Shown piece after piece: positions 22,301-33,860 of a DNA stretch of 64,000 nucleotides. Numbering within the stretch: position 1 is the first letter of the stretch; every line of letters starts with the position of its first letter. The stretch is from Siphonodentalium dalli. Taxonomy: Eukaryota; Mollusca; Scaphopoda; Gadilida; Siphonodentaliidae. Below the pieces are notes generated by a model that had not been told where the DNA came from, ran no database searches, and worked only from the letters and a program-made list of their open reading frames with translations. The stretch lies in NCBI GenBank assembly GCA_032622095.1, contig CP136069.1, positions 154,617,043 to 154,681,042 on the forward strand. The letters run 5' to 3'. Made by a program: the position numbers and the translations under genes.

Positions 22301-23879
22301 CAATCACTGTATATCAACCGACACATGACCATATAGTCACTATATGTATACATATTCACCACATTCTCGATCATACAGTCACTCATTGCATCTATATTCA
22401 TCTCACCATTGACCATACAGCCACTACATGTATACCTATTCGCCATACCCATCACCATACCCACGAATCAATCCAGGTATACATATACACATCACCAATG
22501 GTGAGCCCTTCCAGATATACCAATAACCGCACATACGACCATAAGTTCCATACTTGCCATAATCATACACGCCATCCATGATCATACATCTACTCCATAT
22601 ACACCCCCAATGATAACACATCCACAACATATATAAATATACGTCCCACCAGTTACCAACAGTCATATTGGGCCAGAATACCCACATATCATGGTTAATC
22701 TCAGTTCCGTCTCAAAGTTCTGCCCATTTCCTTTCAATAATATGACGAGAATCACAAAGGAGGTTCTCCGCAAAATTCCATACTGCAACTTTAAAATGAA
22801 TTTGTCATGCCCCGTACGGAACTGAGACAAACATAACATCGAACGTAGTTGTCAGTTAACTAACAAACACGTATAATAACCAAGTTAGCCATTTTGGAAG
22901 CCATCCTGATCAATTCAGTATATAAACACCGTAGTGTGACACATTTAAGATAGACAAAAACAATAAACACCTTTAATACCAAAGATAGTTGCATTTTACC
23001 TGAAAAAATGGTCGAATACTGAAAAGTGATTTTTTGCCGATATTTATGTCAAGTTTGTGAGTGAAAAATTCAATATTTCTGGTGATGTCAGTGGTGAAAA
23101 TGGTAAAATGATCCATGGTGCATCATACATGTCAGTATTCAATGTATAGAATACAGAATAGCCAATTGTATAAATCAACTACAACTTGTAAGCGAATGCA
23201 AGACACCCTGGGGCTATATTTACCATTTACATATATTTTGGCGGCCATTTTGGCAGCTATTTTAAGTCAAGGTAAGAATTTTGGTTTCAGTGAGTTTAAA
23301 TATTCATAGGTAATGATATGCCTCACTTACATTACAAAGTTATTTTCATTTTTGTTGAAATATGACAAGAATCCCAATTGTGTTTTTTTGGGAAATGTTA
23401 TACCGCATTCTGTAAAATCGAAATTTTGAGGGATCGGAAGTGGCTAGGACCTCAATAATTCCAATCATCAGATAATATACAAAATACAAAATAAAGTCAC
23501 ATTACAATACCAGTTCCAATCAGCATTAATTGATCTAGAAGACATTTGTGAAAAATTGTCTTATTTTCAACTTTCGGCGGCCATCTTGGATTGTGAGTTT
23601 CAAGTTTTGGCCCAGAAAAGTGTCATTATGTCTTATCTTCACGGAAATATATACATTTGTATACATTTTACTATATTTTCCCGCTATAATTTGCATATAA
23701 CTGACTTAGGGTCTGATCTGAAAAATGGCGGGCATGATGGACGCCATCTTGCCTGTAGTCTACACGGTTACTTTTTTGTTCTAACATTGCATAGAAATTG
23801 AAAGACATAATACGGAACAAAATGATTGGGGTAAAGTTAGGTCCCAGGGGGTGCAAGTGTACCCCTATTAGCCCCCGGA
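19333..23879. repeat. 4.5-kb imperfect palindrome
   Basis: The outer arms 19333-20480 and about 22690-23879 are inverted copies. For example, GCTAATAGGGGTACCC at 19342 pairs with GGGTGC...TACCCCTATTAGC at 23875, and CATTTTGTTCCTTATTATG pairs with CATAATACGGAACAAAATG. Between them the minisatellite also changes strand near 22155, where GGTTGGCTTTCCAC faces GTGGAAAGC. The arms are of unequal length inside (about 1.65 kb against 0.55 kb of minisatellite). No coding sequence is seen. Confidence 0.85.
20500..22690. repeat. Degenerate minisatellite core of the palindrome
   Basis: Short units of the form TATACATGGAGTGACTATAT followed by GGTCATGGGTG repeat with heavy divergence and a spacing of about 55-70 bases. 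Left of about 22100 they read on the + strand; right of 22200 the same motif reads on the minus strand (ATACAGTCACTACATGTATA). Confidence 0.8.
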
Positions 23880-24416
23880 CTACAAAATGGCGGATTGACA
23901 GGTCGCTCTCTGATGGCGGTGATACAGTTTTAGATATTTCTCCGGAATCCTGTGGTGACATGGACTATCTATGGATCGTGAATGGGTGATGTACATTTCT
24001 TTTTCATATCGTATATATTAGGAAAATCATACTTCAAAATTTCTCGTATTTTGGAGCTTCATTGTGATCGCTTCGCCCAGAAATTTCAAGATCATTATTA
24101 TGCATGATTTGCCCTGACCAACCAGCGGACAGCATCCGATGTTGTTATGAAACTATGAATATTCAGATCGTCACAGTGATTGACCACGACTATATATACT
24201 ACAACTAATGTTTGTGTGCGTATCACTGGTGCGTAACCGATAACCGACAAACAATAGCGTTTGGTCCAACAAAAACAGTACAACAGCTTCGCGTGTTCTG
24301 TTCACGACAACTCAGTACTCCACATGTGTATGATTGGCATACCTCAGTATGCAGCAGTACTATTAAATATGTCAGTTGTGTGATCATTTCGACCAAGTTT
24401 ACGATTTCGCATTGTC

Positions 24417-25400
24417 ATGTCTCTCTCAGAAACAGCAAACCTTATTGCCAGCAGTCATCAGGCGATGAGTGAACAGCCTATGAATATTAATCGTACTTTT
24501 GATTCAAACGACGCTGCAACTATTATTGATATGCTGAAGCGAATGGACGCACGACTGTCAACTATTGAAGTAAAGGTGAACAATGTTGATTTTCTTGGTA
24601 CGTCGGTGGAGTCGCTTAATACAAAGGTGGATGGAATGGATGCGAATATACAGAGCAGGTTCAATGTGATTGAAACAGCAAATGAGGTGAATGAAAATGA
24701 TATATCGTCTATCGCCACAGAGAATCGTGAGATCCGTTCAAATCTTGACTCGCTCCAAAATAAAATTTAAATGCTGGAAACGGACATGCATGCGATAAGA
24801 TTGAGTGACAAAATGAAAAGTGCAGAAATAACGAAATTAACAAAAGCAAATGAGGATCTTGAATATGAAGTAACTGACCTTCGGTGTAGATCGATGAAAA
24901 ACAATTTGATTTTCACGGGGATCAATGAAGCTGCCAACGAAAACTGTGAAAATACTTTGCGAAATTTCATTAAGGACGAACTACACATAAGAGAATCATG
25001 TGATATAAAATTTGGAAACGTTCACCGAATTGGGAAGATGAGACCAACGGATCAACGACCAAGGCCTATAATTGCGCGCTTCATTTTCCGCGAGGAGTTC
25101 CGTACTGTCCTGTATAGTGGCAAATCTTTGAAGGACAAACCCCAGCATTCCATTAAAGAGCAGTTTCCTACGGAAATTGAAGAGCGTCGCCGAGTGTTGT
25201 ACCCTGTGAAAAAGGAAGCGCGCAAAAATGGACAAAAAGTAAAAATGGTCAGAGACATTCTGTACATAGATGGGGCCCAATATATGCCGCGTACACAATC
25301 ACGCGATGAAGATTCAGTATTTGGAAATAACCAAAACCAGACACCCATACTGGCAGGTCGTCAGAGTAAACGTGGACGCACCGGATCTTCACCGTCATAG
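24417..25400 (+). pseudogene. LINE ORF1, coiled coil + RNA-binding type, one premature stop
   Basis: The frame from ATG at 24417 is open for 117 codons, meets TAA at 24768-24770, and continues in the same frame for 209 codons to TAG at 25398-25400. The first part and the start of the second are heptad-rich (MDARLSTIEVKVNNV, then LTKANEDLEYEVTDL), giving a coiled coil that straddles the stop. After it comes NNLIFTGINE, typical of the RRM-like domain of L1-type ORF1 proteins, and a basic C-terminal end. ORF1 proteins bind element RNA as trimers. A single base change would explain the break; initiation at the ATG right after the stop is a possible alternative. Confidence 0.75.
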
Positions 25401-25466
25401 GGAAACCGTGGAGAGAGACCAACTTATACAGGACTTCACACTGAGAGTGTCAACACAACAACAAAT

Positions 25467-28400
25467 GTGAAACATTATAATAATAATATTTTGAAACTGT
25501 TGTCCCTTAATGTGTGCGGTCTTGTTTCACGTCTCAGGTGTCCAGAATTCCAGGACTTATGCAATGAATTTGACTTATTGTGTTTTTCAGAATCTAAGAC
25601 AGATGATTGTGACACTTTGAATTTGCCCGGTTACGTATTTGAAATGAAAAACCGTTATAAGTGTTCAAATAGAAAATCTGGTGGCATTGTGGTAGGGTAC
25701 AGACAATGCATTAGTCAGTTTGTTGAAATTATAAAAACAGATTGCAAATACGTGCTGTGGATAAAAATAAACCGTCAATTAGCTAAAATGAGCGAAGATT
25801 TGATTATTGGCATTGTCTATATCCCACCACACAGTTCCAGATATTCCGTAAATGACCCATATCAGCAGCTTGAATGCGAATATCTTGGACTCGCAAGTAG
25901 ATTTAGCGAAATTTTATTAACAGGGGATTTCAATGCCCGTACGGCAACTGACAAGGATTATCCAACAATCGATGAAACCGAAAAACTAAATGATAGCAAT
26001 GTTAAGTTTACAGATGTTGAAGCCGAACTTATTGAATATGGACATGCCGCAGAACGGGTTAGCATGGATATGATGAAAAACAGTTTTGGAAAAAAACTTT
26101 TAGATTTCTGCAAATATAATGAATTTGTTATTTTAAACGGCAGAGTGGGTCATGATAAAGGAAACGGATCATATACTTGTAAAAATGCATCAGTTGTGGA
26201 CTATACAATTTGTAATTTAAATGCGCTCGGTCTTGTAGTCGATTTCGAAGTGCTTAGTTTCAGTTCCCTGTATTCCGACGCCCATAACCCCTTAACATTG
26301 AAACTCAGTGTGAGAGAATCCGCAAATGACAAGCATACGCCACTCATAAAAGTGGATGAAAATGCCATCAATAAATGGAACCCGGATAAAGCATATGAAT
26401 TTGTAGCTAATTTAAACCAAGGTAAGATGAAAATAATAACTGAAAAATTGGAGAATTATAACGAGCCATCAGAAGAGTTTGTTAGCGATGTAGTTGTGGA
26501 AATATCTGGGGTGCTAAAGGACGCAGCACGAACAACATTTGGCATCAGAGGTAAGCAAAAACAGTATTCCAAGAAAAGTGGCAATCCGTGGTTCAATTCT
26601 GAATGTAAAGTGTGCCGGAGAAATCTACGTAAAGCCAAACAATGTCGCAAAAACAATCCTACCGCATATAACAAGGCAGACGTGAAACGGCTTGAAAAAA
26701 TGTATAAACAGACACTTAGCAAGTCAATACAGAGTCATAGAAAAAATATCCAATGTAAAATGGATTCCCTGCGCCGCAATGACACGCGAAAATTTTGGAA
26801 ATTGCTCCAAGCAAAAGATATACACATACAATGCAATATCTCTATTGATGCCCTGTATTCCCATTTTCACGAACTGAATAACCCACCAAAGTCCACTGAT
26901 AACCCACTACCAAAGGTATGTATAGAAAACAATCGTGACTTAGATTTACCAATTACATCAGATGAGATAGAGGTATGTATTAAACATTTGAAGAATAATA
27001 AAGCGTCATCAAATGATTCTATTATTAACGAATATATGAAGGCATCACGTGATGTCATGTTGCCAATATATGTTGCACTATTCAACATTATACTCAATAC
27101 TGGCCATATACCCAGACATTGGCTCATGGGCGATATTGTCCCCATATATAAAAATAAAGGTTCTAAGAAAGATGCAAGTAACTACCGCGGCATCACCATA
27201 CTTAGCTGCTTCGGTAAGCTATTCACTGCTGTAATTAATAATCGTCTGAAAAAATATTCCGAAACGTTTTCTTTGATTAAAGATAACCAAAGTGGCTTCA
27301 GAGAAGGCTTCTCCACCAGTGATAATCTAATAATTATTAATTCTCTTATAGAACTTTCATCTCTACTCGGATATAAACTATACTGTGCCTTTATAGACCT
27401 TCAAAAGGCTTTTGATTCGGTATGGCGCGATGGGTTATGGTTCAAGGCAGAACTTAGTGGCATAGGGGGGAAGATGTTACGTGTAATAACAAATATGTAT
27501 AACAATATAAAATCAAGGATAACTTTCAATGGTGAAATATCAACCACATTCAACTCATATATAGGTGTTAGACAAGGGGAGAACCTTTCACCCTTCTTAT
27601 TTTCTCTCTACCTCAATGATCTGGAAAGTTTTATATCGAACACACACGCGAAAGGCATGGAAAAAGTATCTGCTGAAGTAGAAACTAATTTGCAAATATA
27701 CATGAAACTCTTCATTATTCTTTACGCAGACGATGCTGTCCTATTTGCCGAATCACCACGAGACTTGCAATATCAGCTTGATTTATTCTCAGATTACTGC
27801 GACATATGGCGACTGAAAGTGGATGTCAAAAAAACTAAATTGATGTGTTTTTCTAAACGCAAGCCAAAGCAGTATCCCAATGTTGTTTATGATGGAAACC
27901 CGTTAGAATTTGTTGATGAATTTAATTATCTAGGTGTTCTGTTTTTCAGAACTGGGTCCTTCATAAAAGCAAGGAAACATGTATGTTCTAGGGCATATAG
28001 AGCCATGTATGATATTATTAGACTGAGTAGGTTGAATAATTTGTCTATAGAATGCACAATTGACTTGTTTGATAAAATGGTTGTACCTTTAATGCTATAC
28101 GGTTGTGAGGTTTGGGGACTTACATCCCTAAAGTGTCTTGAATCAGTTCATTTAAAATTCTTGAAGTTGTTACTGCATTTGAAATCATCAACACCAAATT
28201 ACATGGTCTACGGTGAGACTGGCAGATATCCAATGGAAATAGTAATTAAAACAAATATAATCCGGCGATGGTCATCTCTAATATCCACTGAAACTGTTAA
28301 ACTTTCGTACATAATATATTGTTTATTGCATAAACTTCATTCTGAAGGACGATCCAGTCCCTCTTGGCTATCGTTAGTAAAGGAAACCCTTGACAACTGT

Positions 28401-28913
28401 GGAATGTCAAATGTATGGAAAAACCAATTTTATTTCAATTTGAACACAATACATTCACGTGTTAAAAATGTGCTGAAAAATCAATTTATTCAGAAATGGC
28501 ATACCGATATCCTCAACTCTAGAAAAGGCTCATTTTATTCCATAATCAAGACCAATTTTCAATTTGAACGGTACTTATCGTCTAAAAATCAAACGTTTGT
28601 GTTCATACTCGCTCGATTCAGAACCCGAAATCACACCCTTCCCATTGAGAGCGGAACTTGGCTAAATGTACCAAAAGAAGAAAGATTTTGCACCCTTTGT
28701 AATCAAGGAAAGGTGGGCGATGAACTGCATTACCTCATAGAGTGTATTACCTTTGACACAGAACGCGAGGATCTATTTCCAATTTTTAATAAATCACTAT
28801 ATTCTTTATTGAAACTGAGAACAATTTTACAAAATTCTCGACCATCAGTCATGAAAAGAACTTGTCGTTTCCTTAAATACATTCAACAGACCGTTGGAAC
28901 CTCTCCTGGTTAG
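25467..28913 (+). CDS. LINE ORF2: endonuclease-reverse transcriptase
   Basis: An 1148-codon open frame. The apurinic-type endonuclease shows LSLNVCG (N15), SES (E42), GDFN (153-156), VVDY (243-246) and SDAHNP (270-275). The RT shows FIDLQKAFD (642-650), VRQGENLSPF (701-710) and YADD (753-756). A C-terminal CTLC...H...C knuckle lies at 1075-1093. All catalytic residues appear present, so the protein may be active. It would copy element RNA at a nicked target. The start is unusual: the codon at 25467 is GTG, no in-frame ATG occurs before codon 60, and the frame is open from the ORF1 stop at 25400. ORF1 and ORF2 are in the same frame. Confidence 0.85.
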   Translation: MKHYNNNILKLLSLNVCGLVSRLRCPEFQDLCNEFDLLCFSESKTDDCDTLNLPGYVFEMKNRYKCSNRKSGGIVVGYRQCISQFVEIIKTDCKYVLWIKINRQLAKMSEDLIIGIVYIPPHSSRYSVNDPYQQLECEYLGLASRFSEILLTGDFNARTATDKDYPTIDETEKLNDSNVKFTDVEAELIEYGHAAERVSMDMMKNSFGKKLLDFCKYNEFVILNGRVGHDKGNGSYTCKNASVVDYTICNLNALGLVVDFEVLSFSSLYSDAHNPLTLKLSVRESANDKHTPLIKVDENAINKWNPDKAYEFVANLNQGKMKIITEKLENYNEPSEEFVSDVVVEISGVLKDAARTTFGIRGKQKQYSKKSGNPWFNSECKVCRRNLRKAKQCRKNNPTAYNKADVKRLEKMYKQTLSKSIQSHRKNIQCKMDSLRRNDTRKFWKLLQAKDIHIQCNISIDALYSHFHELNNPPKSTDNPLPKVCIENNRDLDLPITSDEIEVCIKHLKNNKASSNDSIINEYMKASRDVMLPIYVALFNIILNTGHIPRHWLMGDIVPIYKNKGSKKDASNYRGITILSCFGKLFTAVINNRLKKYSETFSLIKDNQSGFREGFSTSDNLIIINSLIELSSLLGYKLYCAFIDLQKAFDSVWRDGLWFKAELSGIGGKMLRVITNMYNNIKSRITFNGEISTTFNSYIGVRQGENLSPFLFSLYLNDLESFISNTHAKGMEKVSAEVETNLQIYMKLFIILYADDAVLFAESPRDLQYQLDLFSDYCDIWRLKVDVKKTKLMCFSKRKPKQYPNVVYDGNPLEFVDEFNYLGVLFFRTGSFIKARKHVCSRAYRAMYDIIRLSRLNNLSIECTIDLFDKMVVPLMLYGCEVWGLTSLKCLESVHLKFLKLLLHLKSSTPNYMVYGETGRYPMEIVIKTNIIRRWSSLISTETVKLSYIIYCLLHKLHSEGRSSPSWLSLVKETLDNCGMSNVWKNQFYFNLNTIHSRVKNVLKNQFIQKWHTDILNSRKGSFYSIIKTNFQFERYLSSKNQTFVFILARFRTRNHTLPIESGTWLNVPKEERFCTLCNQGKVGDELHYLIECITFDTEREDLFPIFNKSLYSLLKLRTILQNSRPSVMKRTCRFLKYIQQTVGTSPG

Positions 28914-29240
28914 CCAACGGACGGACCAGGCTGGCAACCTGTCAATCTGCCATATCATACAGTTCCATATACTAGTTTGTTAAATCCTATGCCATGCGCC
29001 GACAAGTGGGTCCCTATATAAGCGGGAAAAGACTAATCAAATTGTCAAATTTAGCCAGTGCCAATAATTTGGTCTACTCCACTACCCCCCAAAAAAAGCA
29101 ACAATAAGAATCGAGACTCCACTTCTCCGCGCGTGGCTAAGGATAGGTATTGTTTATTGTCATTCAGTTTTGTTTGTTTTTTCTTTTCTTCGTACCATGT
29201 ATATCTTGGTTGGAAGATTAAACATATCTATCTAATACTA
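28914..29240 (+). other. LINE 3' UTR
   Basis: Noncoding sequence after the ORF2 stop, passing through a T-rich stretch (GTTTGTTTTTTCTTTTCTTC) and ending near AGATTAAACATATCTATCTA. Its true end is uncertain. Confidence 0.5.
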
Positions 29241-30088
29241 TATAGTATGCTATTATATAATGATATGGGATGGGCAAGAAACTTGGTATTATAGCGGCAT
29301 CCGTTTCGGAAGCCTCACAAGTTACTCGGCCTTTCGTTGGGGATATTGCCACTGTGTTGTTTCAGCTATCTAGTTTAATTATCGAATTCCGACAAATGTA
29401 CTTAGTCTAACGGGTATGGAACCAAGCTAACTGTTTTCTCAGCAGAAAAAAAGGACGTATAAATTGAAATTATTTGATATCGAGGCATAAAGTTGTTTCA
29501 AATTTGTCGTATAAATTTCAAAACGTCGTAAAATTTTGCCGCGAAAAAAAAATTGTTTCAAAAAAGTCGTATAAGCTCATTTCACAGTTTTCTCTTTATA
29601 GACTGGTGTAAAATCGTCAGTTTCACAATATTTCGATGCCCGGGATGTGTATCGATGGATTCGAGGCACTGTTGTTCTTCTGAATATAACATATCAAACT
29701 ATAATCAGTTTTTTGTGACTGTGCCAATGCAGTCCTGTAAAATGACTAAAAAGTGCGGGAATTTTTTATACGACATGTTTGAATCCCACCGACGATATAA
29801 CAAATTATTGTAAATTGAGTCTGTTTTTTCCACATTTTTGTGTGCACCGCTCCCAACAACCACCGCGCTATACCCTCCAATGAAACACACTCAAACAACA
29901 CTCATTTCTTAAATGTAATCGGGGATTCGATACCATGTAACACCTTTAAAGACATATTGTGGACTTATTTCATTGAATAAAAACAATCAGTTTGTGTCAA
30001 AACACTATCCCCACTGGAAGATTGTAGCAAAGAACTAAGATTGTCGAAAATTTCAAACACCAATCAGAAAAAAACGACGGCTGAACTA
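29241..30088. other. Spacer with GTCGTA motifs, no gene seen
   Basis: Contains the right-hand cluster of GTCGTA motifs (29506-29571) and the inverted boundary motif at 29786. No exon was recognised. Confidence 0.4.
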
Positions 30089-30090
30089 TA

Positions 30091-30230
30091 CCCTGTGCCA
30101 ATGCATTCTCTTATATATGCGAGTCGACCATTGGTCGCCTCGCATATATAAGAGAATGCATTGGCCTAAACTAACAAATTATAAATAATTTTTTTTTATA
30201 ATTGTTAAAGAACGTAAGACATTTTTTTTT
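30091..30230. mobile_element. Hairpin-ended MITE, right end lost
   Basis: CCCTGTG at 30091, preceded by TA, leads into the 67-bp hairpin (30098-30164; CCAATGCATTCTCTTATATA and inverse). The usual AT-rich middle (TAATTGTTAAAGAACGTAAG) follows, but the second hairpin is missing, so this copy is truncated. Confidence 0.8.
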
Positions 30231-30639
30231 TGCACCAATAATAATCGCTGCGTGTAGCTAGTTCACTTATAACAATGACGCTATTTTCTGACTATATATA
30301 TCAAATTTATGAAAATAACTTATTTTGGCATTTCTATAAACATACATGTAAACTAAACATATAATTCAAACATACTAAAATGTAAATTATATTGGCTACT
30401 TGGCACAGGAACACACTCAATGTATACATACATGTATATATCCCAATTGCTCACGTTTGTCACAGAACCTGAATCCAAATAAGTTGACAAATACACGAAA
30501 TTAATACACGAAACATATGGTTATATATCACTTGGAAAGAATAATTGAAGTGACAGAAGTCTTCGTCTGAGAGAATGTTTTTCCCCATAGCGCATGTAAT
30601 AATAATCAAATTTAGCGTCTGTATCTTTAGATATCACAG

Positions 30640-30960
30640 TGCAGGAACCAATTCTGGTTGCAGACGCACTGGTCCAGGTGCTACTACGGCCGAGTAACTT
30701 TATAACCCTGTGGTGACCCCAGTAGCGTTCTTTAACGTGCACACACACAGCATTCGGATCTTTATTCAGTGATCTCGAATGAGACTTTTCATCATGACAA
30801 ACTTGGTATCTGACCGAGTTCTGATTTTTGTCAGAATACCCTGACCAGGTTGCGATCCCCGGTCCGCTAGCACGAGAGACCAGTACGCTACCTCTCGGCT
30901 TCCGTCCGATACCATTTTCTCCTGCTGCAACTTCTTAAAGCGGATCAGCCGCCATAGTCC
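30640..30960 (-). repeat. tRNA-derived SINE, minus strand
   Basis: On the minus strand, GAGGTAGCGTACTGG (A-box-like) is followed about 30 bases later by GGGGATCGCAACC (B-box-like). A body with GTGCACGTTAAAGAACG follows, a phrase common in invertebrate SINEs. The spacing fits a tRNA-type RNA polymerase III promoter. The tail end is not defined. Confidence 0.5.
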
Positions 30961-30984
30961 ATGCTACACCACGACTTTATATCT

Positions 30985-31360
30985 CTTATCTATTTCAGCT
31001 CGGACAATGCCGTAAATCTCATAGCCTTCATACCCGGTTAAGACTGAACTGCAGCCAGATGAGTTGTGACCTGACATATAATCATGTAAACAATTCTCCC
31101 TTCTGTTTATGTGGGGACAATGTACCACTATCTCTTTGAATGAACATTTTACCAAGAGCCCAGAAGAGAACTATATGACTTCCTGTCCAACGTTGCCCAG
31201 AAGAGAATACTCTATTACGGGGATCAAGGGGGCTTACCCTTCGCCAAAACAACCAAATATTGAATGCATCATATATATCATGAGAACAAAAAGATTCCCA
31301 TGAATTTGGAATTTACAAATGTATGTCATCTTTTACATGGGTTTCACATGGCTTTTACGA
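30985..31360 (+). pseudogene. LINE ORF2 C-terminal fragment
   Basis: Frameshifted + strand reading gives SPFCLCGDN, then HYLFE, then RRELYDFLSNVAQKRILYYG. This resembles the zinc-knuckle end of LINE reverse transcriptases (CxCG, spaced H, then a helical tail). It differs from the LINE at 24-29 kb, so it represents another family. Stops interrupt it. Confidence 0.55.
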
Positions 31361-33605
31361 GAGCATATCATTACAAGAAAACCAATGTCAGAAGTGGTAA
31401 CGCGCTCAAGATAATATATTATATACACATGATTGTAATTATAGAATATAAAATATATTGGTTTCGCGAATGACCAACTCAGAATTTCGTTAAAATAACA
31501 ATAACAACCAGCACCTAATTAAGAAACCGGCGGCCGACTCCGCCGTCTCCGACCACAACCCCCAGTGGGCTGGAGAACGAAAACAGTCTATAAAAGTTGA
31601 AATATAAGACTTACAAATTATCTTTTTCATTTCTTTTATTTGTAATTGACAAAGCTTATCACAAACCAAAAATCAACATTATTGACAAAACGTTAATTAA
31701 CGACAATAAACGAAATTGAAATTCCCAACTACACCTTTTACCGGACTCGGCCTCCGGCTCGCAGTTCGACTTTTAATCCTCCCCAAATTTCCCATTCTAT
31801 AAATAAAACACACATGTTAATGTCAGCGCCCACAGCTATCTATAATCTCTAGGACAGTATACACGCGGCGCGCGTAATAAACCGGACTCTACCAGGGTAG
31901 AGCTGGTAAACCATGGCTCTTTACCGGAGTGTTTTTATTGTAAACCTGACCTTACCACATGTAACACGAACAGGAAGTTACAAACTGATGACCTAACCTT
32001 AACTAATCACTAAACGCGGTCAACAGAATAATTGGACGTGCTTTTTGATAAGTTTATTATGCCTTAGCTGCAAATCAATACAGAACATAAGTGCATTAGT
32101 ACATGAACAAAAAACATATTTACAGATATATACTACAAATAGATATATACAAGCAGTGACCCCCGATTAGCCGATATTATATTATATGTTTTGTTTATTT
32201 GTTTGTTTGTTTGTTGTTTTTTTGGCCACGCTCATTTGGTGAATCCTCGATGCATTTCTGATATGAGCTGCATTGAGAATTTACAGAGAGAACTGCGCCA
32301 CACTACCAGCTCTCACAAGTTGTCTGGTCGGACATTTCATTGTAATTATATCATTGTTCGAGGGATTGCGCGACACGTGATATTATAATCTGTCCAGACA
32401 AACAAATCGTTTCTCGCTGGCACACAATCGCATTTTGTGGTTCGCGACTGTCACATAAAATGCCGTCAGATTCAGGGGGGGGGGGTCTGCAAAAATATTC
32501 CGTATATAGGACCGGAGTGGGTGGGTGGTCCAGAGGCCGAAAAAATCGTGCTTGTAATTTTTTTCCAAAATGGGTGTTTTTCAAAAATTTTACAAGTACT
32601 GACCATGTAATGTTGTTTGTAAGCATGTTAGTGCCATGCTTGTTGGTATTGGGCTATATAGGCAGCTATAGCAACATTCTGGATTTCGCAGGATCCCGGT
32701 CCACTGTGAGTGGACCACCGTAATAGCGTTCAGGAAACTTATGATCAACGGAAGAAATATTTAGTAACAAAATTAATATATTACCTGAATAAAAGTAATA
32801 AAACAAAAAAACTGTATCACAAATTGGATACTACATGGTGAATACTCAATGATGACTAGATATCATTAACCTGAAATTGAAAAGGGTATCTCATAAATTT
32901 CTAATGTCTGAAATACTGTCTTGTTCTGGTATGTAATCAAATTCATTCATTCTGGTTATTTCTCATCTTGAATCATTGCAAGTAATGTTCATTCGCAACA
33001 ATTATCCAAATAAAACTGAATTGGTTATGATGAATGACCGTTACTGTTTACTGCTCAGACAATCCCAACTGAAGGTGACGCTATTCTCATTGAATTTCCG
33101 AACTTCATCTTGGAGCTTTAGTGATCAACAAGACTAAACTAAAATACTAATTGTATACTGTTATCACTTACAAATAGGTGAACTGAAATAATGTGATGCA
33201 TTCAGATGCATTGAGAAATGACATTCTTCCATGTCTTCAAAGTTCAAACTAAAAGTAAAATCAAGAATAAAATCTGACTAAGACTATACTGCAGACTCTA
33301 GCGCACAAATGTACATACAAATATTTAAAATCCATAGCAACTGAAGCTCCGCTAAAACTCAACAGTTGTTGAACAGTTGATAACATTTAGGTGCACACAT
33401 TCTATTTGCCTTTACTGATATGGTTAGTCAAAAGCAATCATGTTGTGAGCCACAATGGATTCACTAGATATATGTAATATTATTAAAATTGGCATTATGG
33501 TTATAAAGTCCACTAAATGATATGTACAAGTTACACTACAACTAGGTATACTGGCCCAAGCTATTACTGAATTATGATCAGGGTGGTGCATTCAATCGAC
33601 ACTTA
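31361..33605. other. Intergenic or intronic sequence, little recognised
   Basis: AT-rich, with GC-richer patches near 31530 and 31860 and a GTTT run at 32190-32220. An open stretch from 32191 begins in the GTTT run and is treated as low complexity. No supported gene. Confidence 0.4.
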
Positions 33606-33609
33606 TATG

Positions 33610-33860
33610 GCAAAAACTTTGTATGGACTGAATTTCATAAAGTCGAACAGGGCCCATAACTCTGGTAGGCAGTGATGGTCACAACCCGTGATATTGTGCA
33701 TATTCGTTCCCCATTTCTGGTCCGTCACCATGCCATAGGGAATCAAAATATGACAACCGACTCTTGAGTTATAATGCAGAATGTTTGTACGGACGGACGC
33801 ACGGACGGCTCGAGACGTCAATTATATACCCGACGACTAATATCGGGGGGTATAATAACC
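33610..33860 (+). repeat. Retroelement tail-like repeat with GGACGGAC run
   Basis: TCGAACAGGGCCCATAACTC leads through a conserved-looking stretch to GTACGGACGGACGCACGGAC and ends with TAATATCGGGGGGTATAATA. This phrase order is typical of 3' ends of dispersed LINE/SINE-type repeats in molluscan and other invertebrate genomes. It has no coding part. Confidence 0.5.

Larger units (their letters stand above)
24100..29240 (+). mobile_element. Nearly intact non-LTR retrotransposon (LINE)
   Basis: The element holds a 5' leader (about 24100-24416), ORF1 (24417-25400, one internal stop), ORF2 (25401 or 25467 to 28913) and a 3' UTR of about 320 bases ending near ATTAAACATATCTATCTA. ORF2 carries endonuclease, RT and a C-terminal zinc knuckle. 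A second, decayed member of the lineage is at 11.4-13.7 kb and a third fragment at 34.5 kb. The exact ends are not fixed, because no target duplication was recognised. Confidence 0.85.
19050..29810. other. Composite block bounded by an inverted 20-bp motif
   Basis: TATCGTCGGTGGGATTCAAA at about 19057 recurs inverted at about 29786-29805, and the GTCGTA next to it also matches. Extra GTCGTA motifs, mostly as CAAAANGTCGTATAA, cluster only at the two ends (19253, 19266 inverted, 19324; 29506, 29525, 29566). Such subterminal clusters often mark transposase binding. Between them sit the large palindrome and the LINE. The block could be one large non-autonomous element later hit by the LINE, or two related remnants. 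Confidence 0.4.

Noticed and set aside
32191-32388. Signal-peptide-like frame MFICLFVCCFFGHAHL
   Set aside because: The hydrophobic part is a GTTT microsatellite, the start is TTG, and no donor was found.
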